The notes beneath the pieces were generated by a model. That model saw only the letters and a program-made list of their open reading frames with translations, did no database searches and was not told the origin of the DNA. A DNA stretch of 64,000 bases from Struthidea cinerea (taxonomy: Eukaryota; Chordata; Aves; Passeriformes; Corcoracidae), in the NCBI GenBank assembly GCA_013397865.1, contig VZTI01000468.1, forward strand, positions 460,907 to 524,906, given 5' to 3'. This document shows, one piece after another, positions 42,501 through 54,500 of this stretch. Positions within the stretch are counted from its first letter, which is position 1. Every line of letters begins with the position of its first letter. Both the position numbers and the translations under genes were made by a program.

Positions 42501-45500
42501 GAATACTCTCTAAGCAGACATTCACATCATTAACTGCAGCAGTCTCTCTTAGTAGAAGTCAGGTTCAAAACTTCAAACTTGAGAGCTGAAAACCCATAGT
42601 ATAAAGTATGAAGTAAACCTCTTAAATTACAAAGATACTGAGAGTGCTTTCTTTCTTTTTGGGGGACCAAACTCTTAGAGAATGAAGCAAGTTTATCTTC
42701 ACACTAATTGCTTTAGCCTGCACTGGAGCTATAGTTATATGTTTTTAGTTTGTGAGCCCCTATAATCAAACTCTCTTAAAGAGATTGGATTTGAAAAGGC
42801 TTTGTCAGAGAAGATCTGAAGGTGTCTGACTACAAAGACTGGGGTTTTTTTTATTGAACCAGGACACTTTGCTTCATTTCAGTGCTACCCTGTTGTGTCT
42901 AAATCATAGTTGGTGGTGTACTGTTGAGTGCTGAGCAGGTAGGGACCTGAAGAACTGAGATTGGAATTGCTGTGCACAACACAGGGATTGGAAGTGCTGA
43001 CAGTCTCTTGTAAGAATAAATGGGGTGGTTTAAGTACCCTTCCTGTGAGCAAGAATTCTGCTCAAAGATGTTTGGCTGAGAAAAAGATCTTGAGATTATT
43101 TTTGTATCTGAACATTAGTTCTAAGTACTCTGCTTTTAACATTTTCCTTGTGCTATTTGAGTGTTCTCCCTGTGCAGGCAGCTATTGTGGTAAGAGGATT
43201 AGCGGTTTCTTTTCCTTCAGTATGAAAGAATGAAGAGGGATCTGAAAAGTTCATGATTTCTGTTGAAACTTTCCCTGGGTTTTTGGGGGTGTTTTTTATG
43301 CATTTTTTTTTCTGTTGGGACAGCTTTTAAGTAGAGTAAGGGTCAATTTTGTGATGCAGAAGTGGGAATAAAAAGTCTGGAAGTATGGGTATCATCTTCT
43401 CCACAGTGTAAGAAAAGTGAAAAATGGCTCTGTGGGTTTGGGGAGACATCTGTTTTTTTCTTGGTGACTGCTGCTGTAGAAACTTTTTTAGGCAAACAAC
43501 AAGAGATCTTTCTGTGACTTGCATGGCAGCATGAGAAAGTAAAAACTTGAGCCAACTAGTAATTTCAGCTAAAATTTCGAAGGGAAGGGAGAAGGTGAGA
43601 AGTAAAAGACAATTGTCAAAAGTCTGAATATATCCTGAGATTTTTAAGCACTTACAGCATTTCTGCTGGTGCCCACTAACTGGTGCTTTTCCTTTAGTTG
43701 ATGACTTCAGTGAGGAATCATCGTTTTATGAAATTCTTCCCTGTTGTGCCCGTTTCCGCTGTGGTGACCTCATCGTGGAAGGCCAGTGGCATCACCTAGT
43801 TCTGGTCATGAGTAAAGGCATGCTGAAGAACAGCACAGCTGCACTCTACCTCGATGGACAGCTTGTTAACACTGTTAAGGTAAAATAAGTCTTTCAATCC
43901 TCATTTTTACTGGTTGGAGCGATTTTTCTCTGTGCAAAAATAAAAACCTTACAAAAAAACAACGAAACAAACCACCACCACCACCCCGTCCAAAAAAAAA
44001 ACCCCAACAGAACAGAAAAAAAAACCCTAACCCAAACAACAAAACAAAAAACAACAAGCAAACACGACGTTTATTTGTGAAGGTCAGTACCTCCTTTTTA
44101 GATGGAAGAAACTGCAGAGAGCAGTGAAGAGCCCTGTGGACCTGTCCACTGAGCACAAAGTATTCCCAACCTGCAGCAGAAATCCAGACACCATTTGGCA
44201 CCTGACAGGTGTAGGCTTTAAGGGATAAAGCGTAACCTTGTGTGGGGTTTAAACTAGCTAATGTTACTGTACTGCTGGAGGTAAAACAACAGGTTGACTT
44301 TCAGCGTTTACCTCCCAGTATTCCTTTTGCAAGAGGAGGACTATGGTAAGTTGTTATGCTAACAGTTGTAATACCTGAGCATGTATCTGACCATCTATCT
44401 GGCCATACATGACTACATTCAATAGCTGCTAACAGAATTTTCACAAGGTAGATAGAAAAAGCCTGTGAGGTTGTTACTGTCTTTATATATTGGCCAGGAT
44501 CGTACTCATGTATTTGTTTAATTGTTTGAAAAGTCTTGCTGAACTTAGTTCATCACGTTTGCACTTTAGCTCGAAATGGTGTAATTTCCAAAGGCTGAGA
44601 AAGGAGAGAGAACACGACTTTGAGCACCATGTTTTTAGGATCAAGATGCAGCCTCTTTAAGCACGGAATTCTCATGTTGTCCTCTTGTGTATCTACACAC
44701 ACCTTCATCTTTTGATAGCCACTTCTGGTCTTTGCACTTCCTTTCTGTTTAGTGCTCTTCACCGTCTATTTCAGTATGGTGTCAGAATACCCTGTGTTAC
44801 ATAGCATTCACTTGATACATCCCCTGGCTTGCAAAACCATTTTTTGACAAAATTTCTAGTCTTGTCACAGTACTCTTGCTCCCTCACTAACTTGCCTGTG
44901 TTTTGCTCCCTTACAGCTTCACTACATCCACAGCAGCCCCAGTGGCTCTGGCTCTGCCAATCCCCCCGTGGTCAGCACAGTGTACGCCTACATCGGCACG
45001 CCGCCCGCACAGCGCCAGCTCTCCTCCCTGGTGTGGCGTCTGGGCCCCACGCACTTCCTGGAGGAAGTGCTGCCTGCCCCAGGGGTCAGCACCATTTACG
45101 AGCTGGGACCGAATTACGTCGGGAGCTTCCAAGCAGTTTATGTTCCATGTAAGTACAGTTCAGGTGGCACCTGGTAACTTGGGCTGTCTGAGCTGGAAAC
45201 TTGGTGTGCGTATGGGCAGAAGAGGTGAGAGAGTGTGCAGGAGCAGAGAGGAAAAGCTCGCTGTTCATAGGAAGAAGATTAGTAGCTGCTGTTGAAGAGG
45301 ATGAGAGAAATCCAAATTCTTTTACTAAGATATGGTAGAAGTGCTTGTATTCCTCAGTTTGGTTCTAAACCAGTTAGAAATGCTTAAAGCTGTCATTATT
45401 CATACTGTATGCTATATTTACCTATAGAAAGTGAAATTAGGATGCAAAATTTTAAAGATATGGTTATATATTCTCTTTGAATCTTGCATCTCTCATACCA

Positions 45501-48500
45501 TTCCAAGGCAGTTTTCCTAGCAAACTGTAGTAAAAAGCCAGTTGTCACAGGCAAAGATGCAGATTTACCAAATGCTTCTCTGCTTTTTGATTGCTTTGTT
45601 TTCCTTCAGAAGGGAAGGGAAGTTTACAGCCCTTAGGCTGGACAATATCGCATCTCAGCTATTTGTAAAATCTTCCTTTTATACCCATTCTGCAGTATAA
45701 GTTGCTTAAGATTTTCCTCTTCAAATTTAAACTAAAAACAGTGCCATTAAAGAAGGGAACTTCTATTTTGTCTTTAAGGTAAAGATTCAAAGTCTGAAGG
45801 AATCAATCCATCGCCGGTATCTTTGGTACCAGAAGAGAAGGTCTCCTTTGGTCTCTATGCACTGTCAGTTTCTTCATTTACAGTGGCAAAAATAAGGAAG
45901 GTTTACAACAAGTTGGATAGTAAAGCTATTGCCAAACAGGTACGTTGGGAAATCAGTTGGTTAATGTGCATGACTTCTTCCTTTCTTTCAACTTACTTCA
46001 AGACAATTTGCTCGCCGCAGCCAGGAACAGTAATGTTATTGTCATCTAGTCCAGTCCCCCTCCTGTGGGCAGGGACACCTTTCACTATATCAGGTTGCTC
46101 AAAGTGATTCCAGCCTGACCTCAAACACTTCCAGGAACTGAGAACTCTCTGCTTCTCTAGGTACTAGATGGCCAACCTTGGGGCCTTCTATGGTGAGGTG
46201 AGTGCGTCAGTGGACAAGGGAAGGGTTACACATGTCATTTATCTGGGCTGCTGTAAAGCCTTTGACATAGTCCTACACAACATCCTTTTCTCCAAATTGG
46301 AGAGAGCTGGATTCAGTGGGTGGGCTGTTAAGATGGATAAGAGTAGTTGGACAGTTGGTAGTGGTCAATGGCACGGAGTCCCAATGGAAATCGGTGACAA
46401 GTGGTGTCCCTCAGGGGTCACCAGTATTTTTAATACCTTCATTAATGACACAGAGGGATCAAGTGCACCCTCAGCACATTTGCTGATGAAACCAAGCTGA
46501 GTGGTGCTGTTGACACACCTCAAGGACAGGATTCCATCCAGAGTGATCTGGACAAGTTCCAGGGCTAGGCAAGCCCAGAGGAGTGGGCCAATTGGAAGCT
46601 CATTGTTGGAGTGAAAGCTTCTCTGGACTCAAGCCCAGATGAAAGCCAAAGCACAGGAGTTGAATTTAAACCTTTGGACAAGCTGAGATACATGAAGTCA
46701 TACCAAAGTAAAATAGAAATGTAGATTTTTAGCTTTCAGTAGAAATACATGCTAAGTGCCTTAAACATTAAAAAGCTGCAGCAGAGACCTTAAACACAGT
46801 TCTTTCTGCAGCAGTGTTGCCTTTCCACAGAATTCTTCACTTTAGACAAAATATAGGTAGAACTATACTGCTCACGTTTTTTAGATAAAATGTTCACATA
46901 AACAATAAGAGCTGATAGAAACTTTATATGCAAATCTGTGTAATACCTATGTAATACTATGTAAAATACTTACGACTGTTAGAATTAGACCAGGGTAGGT
47001 TAAGAAAAGAAAAACTAGAATCATGTGTTAATCTTACTAGTTAATTAACAAATATAATCCACACTTCTGTGAGAAAAAAATAATTAGAAGAAATTAGAAG
47101 AAGCTTTTTCTGCCTGCTGTTTGCCTGCTGCTGCTGTTTGGTCTTATCATGGTCTTACCCCCTTTGAACTCTGTCTTCAAGAAGCTATGAGACTATGAAA
47201 TAAAGAATTTACCAGAACAGCAGCCTCCTCTGCTCTCTTTTGCCCTGGTCCGAGAAGGAAGGGTATCCCGTCAAAAGCTCAACAGCTCGTGAGGTTTAAC
47301 AAGACCGAGTGCAAGGTTCTGCACCTGGGCCAGGGCAGTACCTGGTATCAGTCCAGACTGGGGATGAGCAGATTGAGGGCAGCCTTGCCAAGAAGGACTT
47401 GGGGACACTGGTGGATGAGAGCCTGGACATGCCCTGGCTATGTGCACTCGCAGCCCAGAAAGCCAAACATGTCCTGGGCTGTATCCAAAGCCCCGTGGGC
47501 AGCAGGGAAGGGAGGGGATTCTGCCCCTCTGCTCCTCTCTGGTGAGACCCCCACCTGCAGGGCTGCCTCCAGCTCTGGGGTTGCAGCACAGGAAGGACAT
47601 GGACCTGTTGGAGTGAGTCCAGGGGAGACGACCAGGATGATCAGAGGAATGGAGCACTTCTCCTATGAGGAAAGACTGATATCTGGGTTTGTTCTCAGAC
47701 CCGAGAACAAACTGAAGAAAGGAGAAAGGAAGGTTTCAGGGTGACCTAATTGCAGCCTTCCAGTACCTGATGGGAGCCTACAAGAAAGACAGAGAGGGAC
47801 TTTTTACAGGAGCCTGTAGTGATGGGACAAGGGGGAATGGCTTCAAACTGAAAGAGGGTAAGGTTTAGATAGCAGGAGAAAGGTCTTTGCTGTGAGGGTG
47901 GAGTGGTAGCGGCACAGCTTGTCCAGAGGAGTTGTGGTTGCTCCAACCCCTGCAGGTGTTCAAGGCCAGGTTGGATGGGACTTTGAGCAACTTGGTGTAG
48001 TGGAAGGTGTCCCTGCTTGTTGCAGCAGGGTTGGAATGAGATGTTCTTTAAGCTCCCTTCCAAACCAAGCCAATCTATAATTCTATGAACTTTAAATGTC
48101 CCTTTCAACCCAAACTCCTTCTCTGGTCTGGTGGGATTATTTTTAAAGTTAGACTCATCCTCCTTAAACTTTGGAGTCCAAAGATTTCTCTTAACTTGAG
48201 AGACTATCTTGATGATGATTCTAGTTCTGTTGTATGCTACTCCTTATCACAGTAGGAAAATTCATAAGTTACAAATTTTAGGCTTGTATAAAACAAAAAC
48301 CTCTTCCCTTCAGCCCCTGCTTTTTTTTCTTGTTTTCTTCAGCTGGCAATTTCTTCTCATGAAAATGCCACTCCTGTGAAGCTGCTACATAACTCAGCAG
48401 GACATTTGAATGGACCAGCACGCTCCATTGGTGCAGCTTTGATAGGGTATTTGGGTGAGTTGAGCACTTAAGAATTATTATACTTATAAGTTATTAATTA

Positions 48501-51500
48501 CTTGTCAATAAGAACTTGGGTCTAGAAGATAAATCATGTAATTGATGAATGTTAATGGTGTATCGTTGTATTTACTGAACATTTTTGCATTTTATGGATA
48601 TACTATTATCTTTTGGTTTTTGCTCACATGGAATGCTTGTTTCAGTTTATGATTTATCATTATGAAAATATATTCAATTACTTTACCTTAGGTTATGAAC
48701 TATTGTTCTATATTTCCTTCACTTCCTCTTGTGAGGTGTCATAGTTCTTCTAATGACATTCTTTTAATAATTCAATAAATGCTAAAATGAAAATTGCTTT
48801 CACGTTTTCACAATTATTTCTTGCAAAAATTCGATTTGATTATATTTTAATTTGTTTTCTCTGTCTGTGCTCAGGAGTAAGAACATTTGTCCCCAAGCCT
48901 GTTGCCACTACACTGCAGTACATTGGTGGGGCTGCTGCTATTCTGGGACTTGTAGCCATGGCATCAGATGTGGAAGGGTTGTATGCAGCTGTGAAGGCCT
49001 TGGTCTGTGTGGTAAAGAGCAATCCACTGGCCAGTAAAGAGATGGAAAGAATCAAAGGTTATCAGGTATGTAAGAAATGTCTTAAAACAGACCAGGCTGA
49101 TTGAATTGAACTTCACTGTTTGTTATCACAGTTCCCATAGAAATGTCTTGTTGTGTTGTAACCCAAGTTTCTCTTTTGAAGTTTCTTGAGCTCTTGGTTA
49201 ATTAGCATAGATGAATTATTTAGGACATCTTTTAAAGGAGAGGGTGAAAAGTTTTTTGCTAAGCCGTTGTGCATATTTAGCTGCACTGCTGAAAGTGAGC
49301 CTTCATTAACAGCATGGGAGAGCACAACTGTGGTACTTAAATGATTTTTTTTCTTGTGATTTTGAACCCACCCCTGCAAGCCTGGGAGCTTCTGTCTCTG
49401 ATGTGCCAGCAAGAGAGAAGGATAAGGGCACATGAAAAAACCCAAACAAGTGAACTCCTAGAAGCATCCTTTTGAGGACACTGCACAGATTTTGTAGTTA
49501 GTGATGCTATTTCCTTTCAAGCTGAAGACATTAATTCTCCATTGGGATGGAGAAAAGGCAGTCAGTTATGCAGAAGGATTGGTTGACTGATTTGAAAAGG
49601 TCTTCACATGAGCAATGTGTTTTATGTGTCTCATGGGGGCTGCTTTACTGAAATGGAAAGCTCCGTGGTTTGGGCAGCTTATTTTAAAACCTTGTAATGC
49701 TGATGCCTGGTGTCGTTACATCAAAACATACCATTCCAAGGAGCCTGGTACAGACCTTGGCGTACTGTGACCAAACAAGTCTAGACAGTGTCCTCCTTGT
49801 ACCATGAATAGTCAGTGGATTGTCACATATGACCTTACATTCCACTTGTATCAGCAAATAGTGTGGTTTGAGGGAGATTCCCAGAAATCTGTGTTTCTTT
49901 AGTGTTTCAGTGAGGATGGTAAAGCTGAACAGGCCAGCGTGCTGAGAGTTTAAACAAGTTTGCTTCAGAAGACAAGAAACTGTAATAGTACATCTGGCAA
50001 ATGGTTCTTTCCCAACCCAGATTATAAACAATTAGAGCAAAAGTGGGGACTGCATTCATGCCAGGGAACAAAGGGTAGCAATGAAAGAAAGGCTTATTCA
50101 GATTTATGTTACTGTTTTTCAGTGCCAGAATACCTCTCGTTTGGGCATGCAGTGCTCTAGTCCTACTCCATTTAAGTCCGCCATGTCCACGTTTGCTGTC
50201 CAGGAACACAGCTGTTTGAGAATGTGCTGTCTTAAACTGTGACTGACTGCCAGAGAGCTGAGAGGGCTGTGTGTACGCCTAATCCTCAGGGCCTAGATCC
50301 TGTCTGTGGCATCAACAGACGTTTTATGAGCTGGAGAGTGTCCTGGATATGCTGCTTTTGTAATGAACTGTAATGCCACTTTCAAACTCTTTCATCAAGA
50401 CTACCAGCTAGGAGTCATACTTTAAGGGCCTTCTCAAAAGGGACACAGACATTTCATCTGTTCTCCTGCGTGCTTAGACAACATTGCTGTGTGCTCACAG
50501 GTACTAATTCCTTTTCTGTTTACTTGTTCAAGCTGCTGGCAATGCTGTTAAAGAAGAAGCGGTCCCTTCTGAACAGCCACATACTCCACCTGACCTTTTC
50601 CTTGGTGGGAACAGTTGACAGCGGGCACGAGACATCCATTATCCCAAATTCTGCTGCCTTCCAGGACCTGCTCTGTGATTTTGAAGTATGTAAAGCTGCA
50701 CAGAATAGTGATGATGGTGCTGAATAGTGATTAAGTCAGATGCTGATAGTGTACCTTTACTATTCAACAACAGCAAACTAGGCTGTTATCCTGAGAACTT
50801 CTTATTTCTTATATAGTACAATAAAGCAGCTGAGCAACAAGATTATTGGTAATTTTTCCTGCTGAAATGGCTTAAATCAGTGCACAAACAATGAATGTTT
50901 GCCACAGGTGTTTCTGCTTTTGTTGTTTTGGAATTTTGTAATTTTCTGTTCATCAATTTCTTTTCACCTGTGTGTTCTACTGCAGTACATACATCAAAGC
51001 ATGAAAAATGCACTGAAAATAAAAGTAGGAGGTAAACTTTCAACATAGCTCATGGGAATCACTCTTATCACACATCTCCTTCCAAGGTATTACTAGTAAG
51101 GGAGTTAAAATTCTGTTTGCATGACCTATGGAATAAAGTGTTGTGTTAAACTAAGGAAAGTAGCAAACTTTAGAGGGAAATGCTAATGCAGTAGGGGCTG
51201 ATGAAAGGTTCGTAGAACTTACCCTTTAGTGTTTGCTCCTTTGGCATTGTCTGTACCTGACACAGACTGAGTAAAAGAATTCTGACTCACATACATTAAA
51301 TAAGTATAAACACTACTACCACTGCTAAGCCAGCTATAAGATGTGCTGACTTAATATTGCGAGTCAATTTTGCACAAATGAGTTAATAGACTTAACAATT
51401 TCCTTTATTTAGATGTCTGTTGGAGTATTTCAAAGCCCTCCTGGAAACCTTATTTAAGAAGGAACTTGCCAAAAGTCTGAGATTTTTGCTGTTGTTTTTT

Positions 51501-54500
51501 CGGGTTTTTTGAGGTTTTTAAAATTATTTACTTTATTCAGAAATCAGTGACCCAAACATTTCACTTAAATTGGATAAATTAGATGTTCTTACTCATGCAG
51601 AACAGGGAAATTAAAAGATTTGTTGTCATCATTTTAAATTATAAAATTAGAAGAAAAGCAAAAGCTAGAAAGCTTTTCATTTAAACCAGTTTTATACACT
51701 GGAGCACAAGTATTAATTATGCTTTGTTCAATAGCAAATCAATTTTAAGATTTGCAGCTGCAACTGTTTCTGGCTTTTATATCTTCTATTACTTCTATTG
51801 ATTGAACAATTGATATTTTGGGTTTTTTGGTAAAGAATCTAAATAAGTGCAGGCAATGCTGGGTAAAAAATAAAATCAGGGAAGACCTTGAGTTTAATCT
51901 TGGCAGAAAGTAGTAAGTTAATTTTACAAAGACATAAACCGTCATTTAAACCAAATAAATTTAACACAGCCTTGTAAACCCCAACATCTCCTTTGGAGTC
52001 ATTGCATTGTGTGTTTAAAGTTTGTGTAAAAAGTCAAGAAGATAGTGTGTAACCTTTTGTATAGGTCCCTTTTATAAGTTTTCAGCATGGTACCCTTACA
52101 GAGAATATTGGTTTGGAACCAATGTGTGGTTCTTCACGGCCAGGTAAACAATCACGTATATGAATGGTTTTAATCTCTTCCTAACCTTTGATTTATTAAT
52201 GCTGGTTTTTAATCTACAAGTCAATTTGTGTACAAAATATATTGGTTTTTTCTGTATTTCAGGTCTGGCTTCATGCACCTTATGAGCTTCATCTGTCATT
52301 ATTTGAGCACTTCATTGAACTCCTCACTGAGTCAAGGTATGAACTGATGCAAGCCTAGTGGTAGGATTTATTGGATTAGGTGGCATTTAGAGGATACTCC
52401 AATTTTAAAAGGCCATCTCCTTTCTTTTCTTCTTCCAGCGAAGCAGCAAAGAATGCAAAGTTAATGAGGGAATTCCAGCTCATCCCAAGACTGCTGTTGA
52501 CTCTTCGAGACATGTCCCTGTCCCAGCCCACTATCGCTGCGATTAGCAATGTGCTGAGCTTTCTGCTTCAGGGCTTCCCCAGCAGCTACGACCTACTCAG
52601 GTAACTCACACCTGGATAATTCTGTCTTTCTTTGTTCTGTTACCTTGGTCAAAAGTACTTCGTGGTCATACTGCTGTGGAGTGTGTAACATGGAATGCTC
52701 ATGTACTGATTTTTTTTTTCCTCCTCTATGAACTAGATTGAACTAGACATAGGCAATATGTTGAAGCCTTGGTTTGCCTCTTATTTTCAGTTTGCATCTG
52801 ACCAAGCGTGGTTGAATGATCAGACTGGCTTAATGTTCTACAGGTGAAAAGTGAAGGTGCTGAATTGCAGCCCCTTTGTTCGTGTAAAGCACTGAGCACT
52901 CCTCCTGGATACCACTGAATATTATTTGAGATGGGCTAGGGAGATACTTCTGGTTAAAATGCAGTTTTGATTACTATCTTGAATGCAAGGTTTAGTTCCA
53001 GATTTTTTTCTTAATCATCACTGTATAAAAAGATATTTAAGACTGTCAGATATAGTACTACTAATTCTGACTGATGAAAATTGCTCTAGTTACTGCAATT
53101 CATATGTACAGGAGTATTTGAAGTGCTTTAAAAATAGTTTAACTCCTTGATAACTTGATTTTTTTTCATCTCTCATTTCATTACAATGGAAATGGGTAAA
53201 ATATTGCAGGGCTTGGGAGCTCTTTGCATGAGAGTGGTGATATTTTCAGCTTCTTACTTTTAAGTACAATTAATGGTATCAGAAACCTCAACCTGAGCAT
53301 CTTACCTGTCTTTGTTTTAACTATACAGGACACAAAAATGATTTAAGAATAAAACTATTGATTTTAGGCTTCAATGGTTACAGAATAGATTGTGGAATGC
53401 CTATCTGAGTGTTCCTTGTTCTCCTTCCTGGAAGGAAAAAACAAAATATGCTGCATAACTTGGGAAAAGTTGCACTAGCTAGGGATCATTTCAGGTTAGC
53501 TGCAGAGGAAAGAGGAATATATTGCTTCTCCTTGCTTGGAGTGGTACATCAGCGTCTTGTCATGGAAAACCATCACCCTGTGTTACATAACCCCAAGCTA
53601 TAGGCATAAATGTTACTCCAGGGTTGAGTAACCACTGTTTTGATCTAATAATTGTTCAGCTGTAAGGGGTTGAGAATAATGTTTTGCTCTCCTTTAACTT
53701 GAGGTATTCCTTTTACTAGAACTCAGTGGTATCTCCCAGTTCCCTTTCCTGAATCCTAGCATTTTCAGGGTACCTTACCTGCAGTAATTAAAGATTCCAT
53801 TAATTACTGCAAGTTAATTTGTATTTTGGCTAGTAACTTTAAATGAAGGCCATTTTCATCAATCTTCAGATGTGAGAAAACTGACATTTTTTGGATAGCT
53901 CCCTGTCACTGGTGTCATGGTTTTATATTTAAGGTGAATTATTGATAGATGAGACTGCATCTGTCATACCAATGATTGATGTTTTTTCTGTACACATCAA
54001 GGTTTGGACAGTTCATCTCTTCCACTTTACCTACGTTTGCAGTCTGTGAGAAGTTTGTGGTCATGGAAATAAACAATGAAGAAAAGCCTGACAGTGGTAA
54101 GTGTTGACAGTGCTTAGAAGCTGTAGACTTTGTGGTCTCTTCTGTGCTTGAGCACATAAAACGTAGAAATGGTGTAATTAACAATGTTGCAATTGTGTTA
54201 CAACCTGGCTGCCAGTTAATAGTGGGGCTTTAGTTTTCAGTATTGAGTGCAAAGCAGAGCAAAACACTTTGTTTGTTTGTTTGTTTCCTTCATTTAACAC
54301 TGTATGGTTGTGTTCTCTTTCCTCCACTTGCTCCTTCCAATCAGCTGGGCATCTCTGCTTCTTCGTGGGAAAAGGAAAAAAAAGACAAAAAACTAGTTAC
54401 TACGTGCATCTGCCTTCCAGGAGGAAGTGAAAGAATTAACTAAGCCTAGTAACTTTTTTTTAGGCATAAAAAGAAATGTTACTGTCCATCAATAATTCTT

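Larger units (their letters stand above)
45940..48342 (+). other. Intron, 2.4 kb, mostly nested transposons
   Basis: Holds, in order, an antisense CR1 fragment, a sense CR1 fragment, a solo LTR inserted in that CR1, and the remainder of the CR1 with a doubled tail. Only about 100 bases at the start and 200 at the end look unique. Confidence 0.88.

Noticed and set aside
44025..44033. CCCTAACCC, telomere-like
   Set aside because: Only one and a half units within an A/C-rich tract; no array.
43984..44033. Minus-strand G-quadruplex in the A/C-rich block
   Set aside because: The G-run spacing includes loops of 14 and 19 bases, outside the canonical limit.
46977..47284. LTR starting at a second TGTTAG
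   Set aside because: No target-site duplication at this boundary; the start at 46604 matches the CR1 break and the 6-bp repeat.
47289..47744. 151-residue open frame
   Set aside because: Lies wholly in the CR1 relic; remnants of the C-terminal end of the LINE reverse transcriptase and not a host gene.
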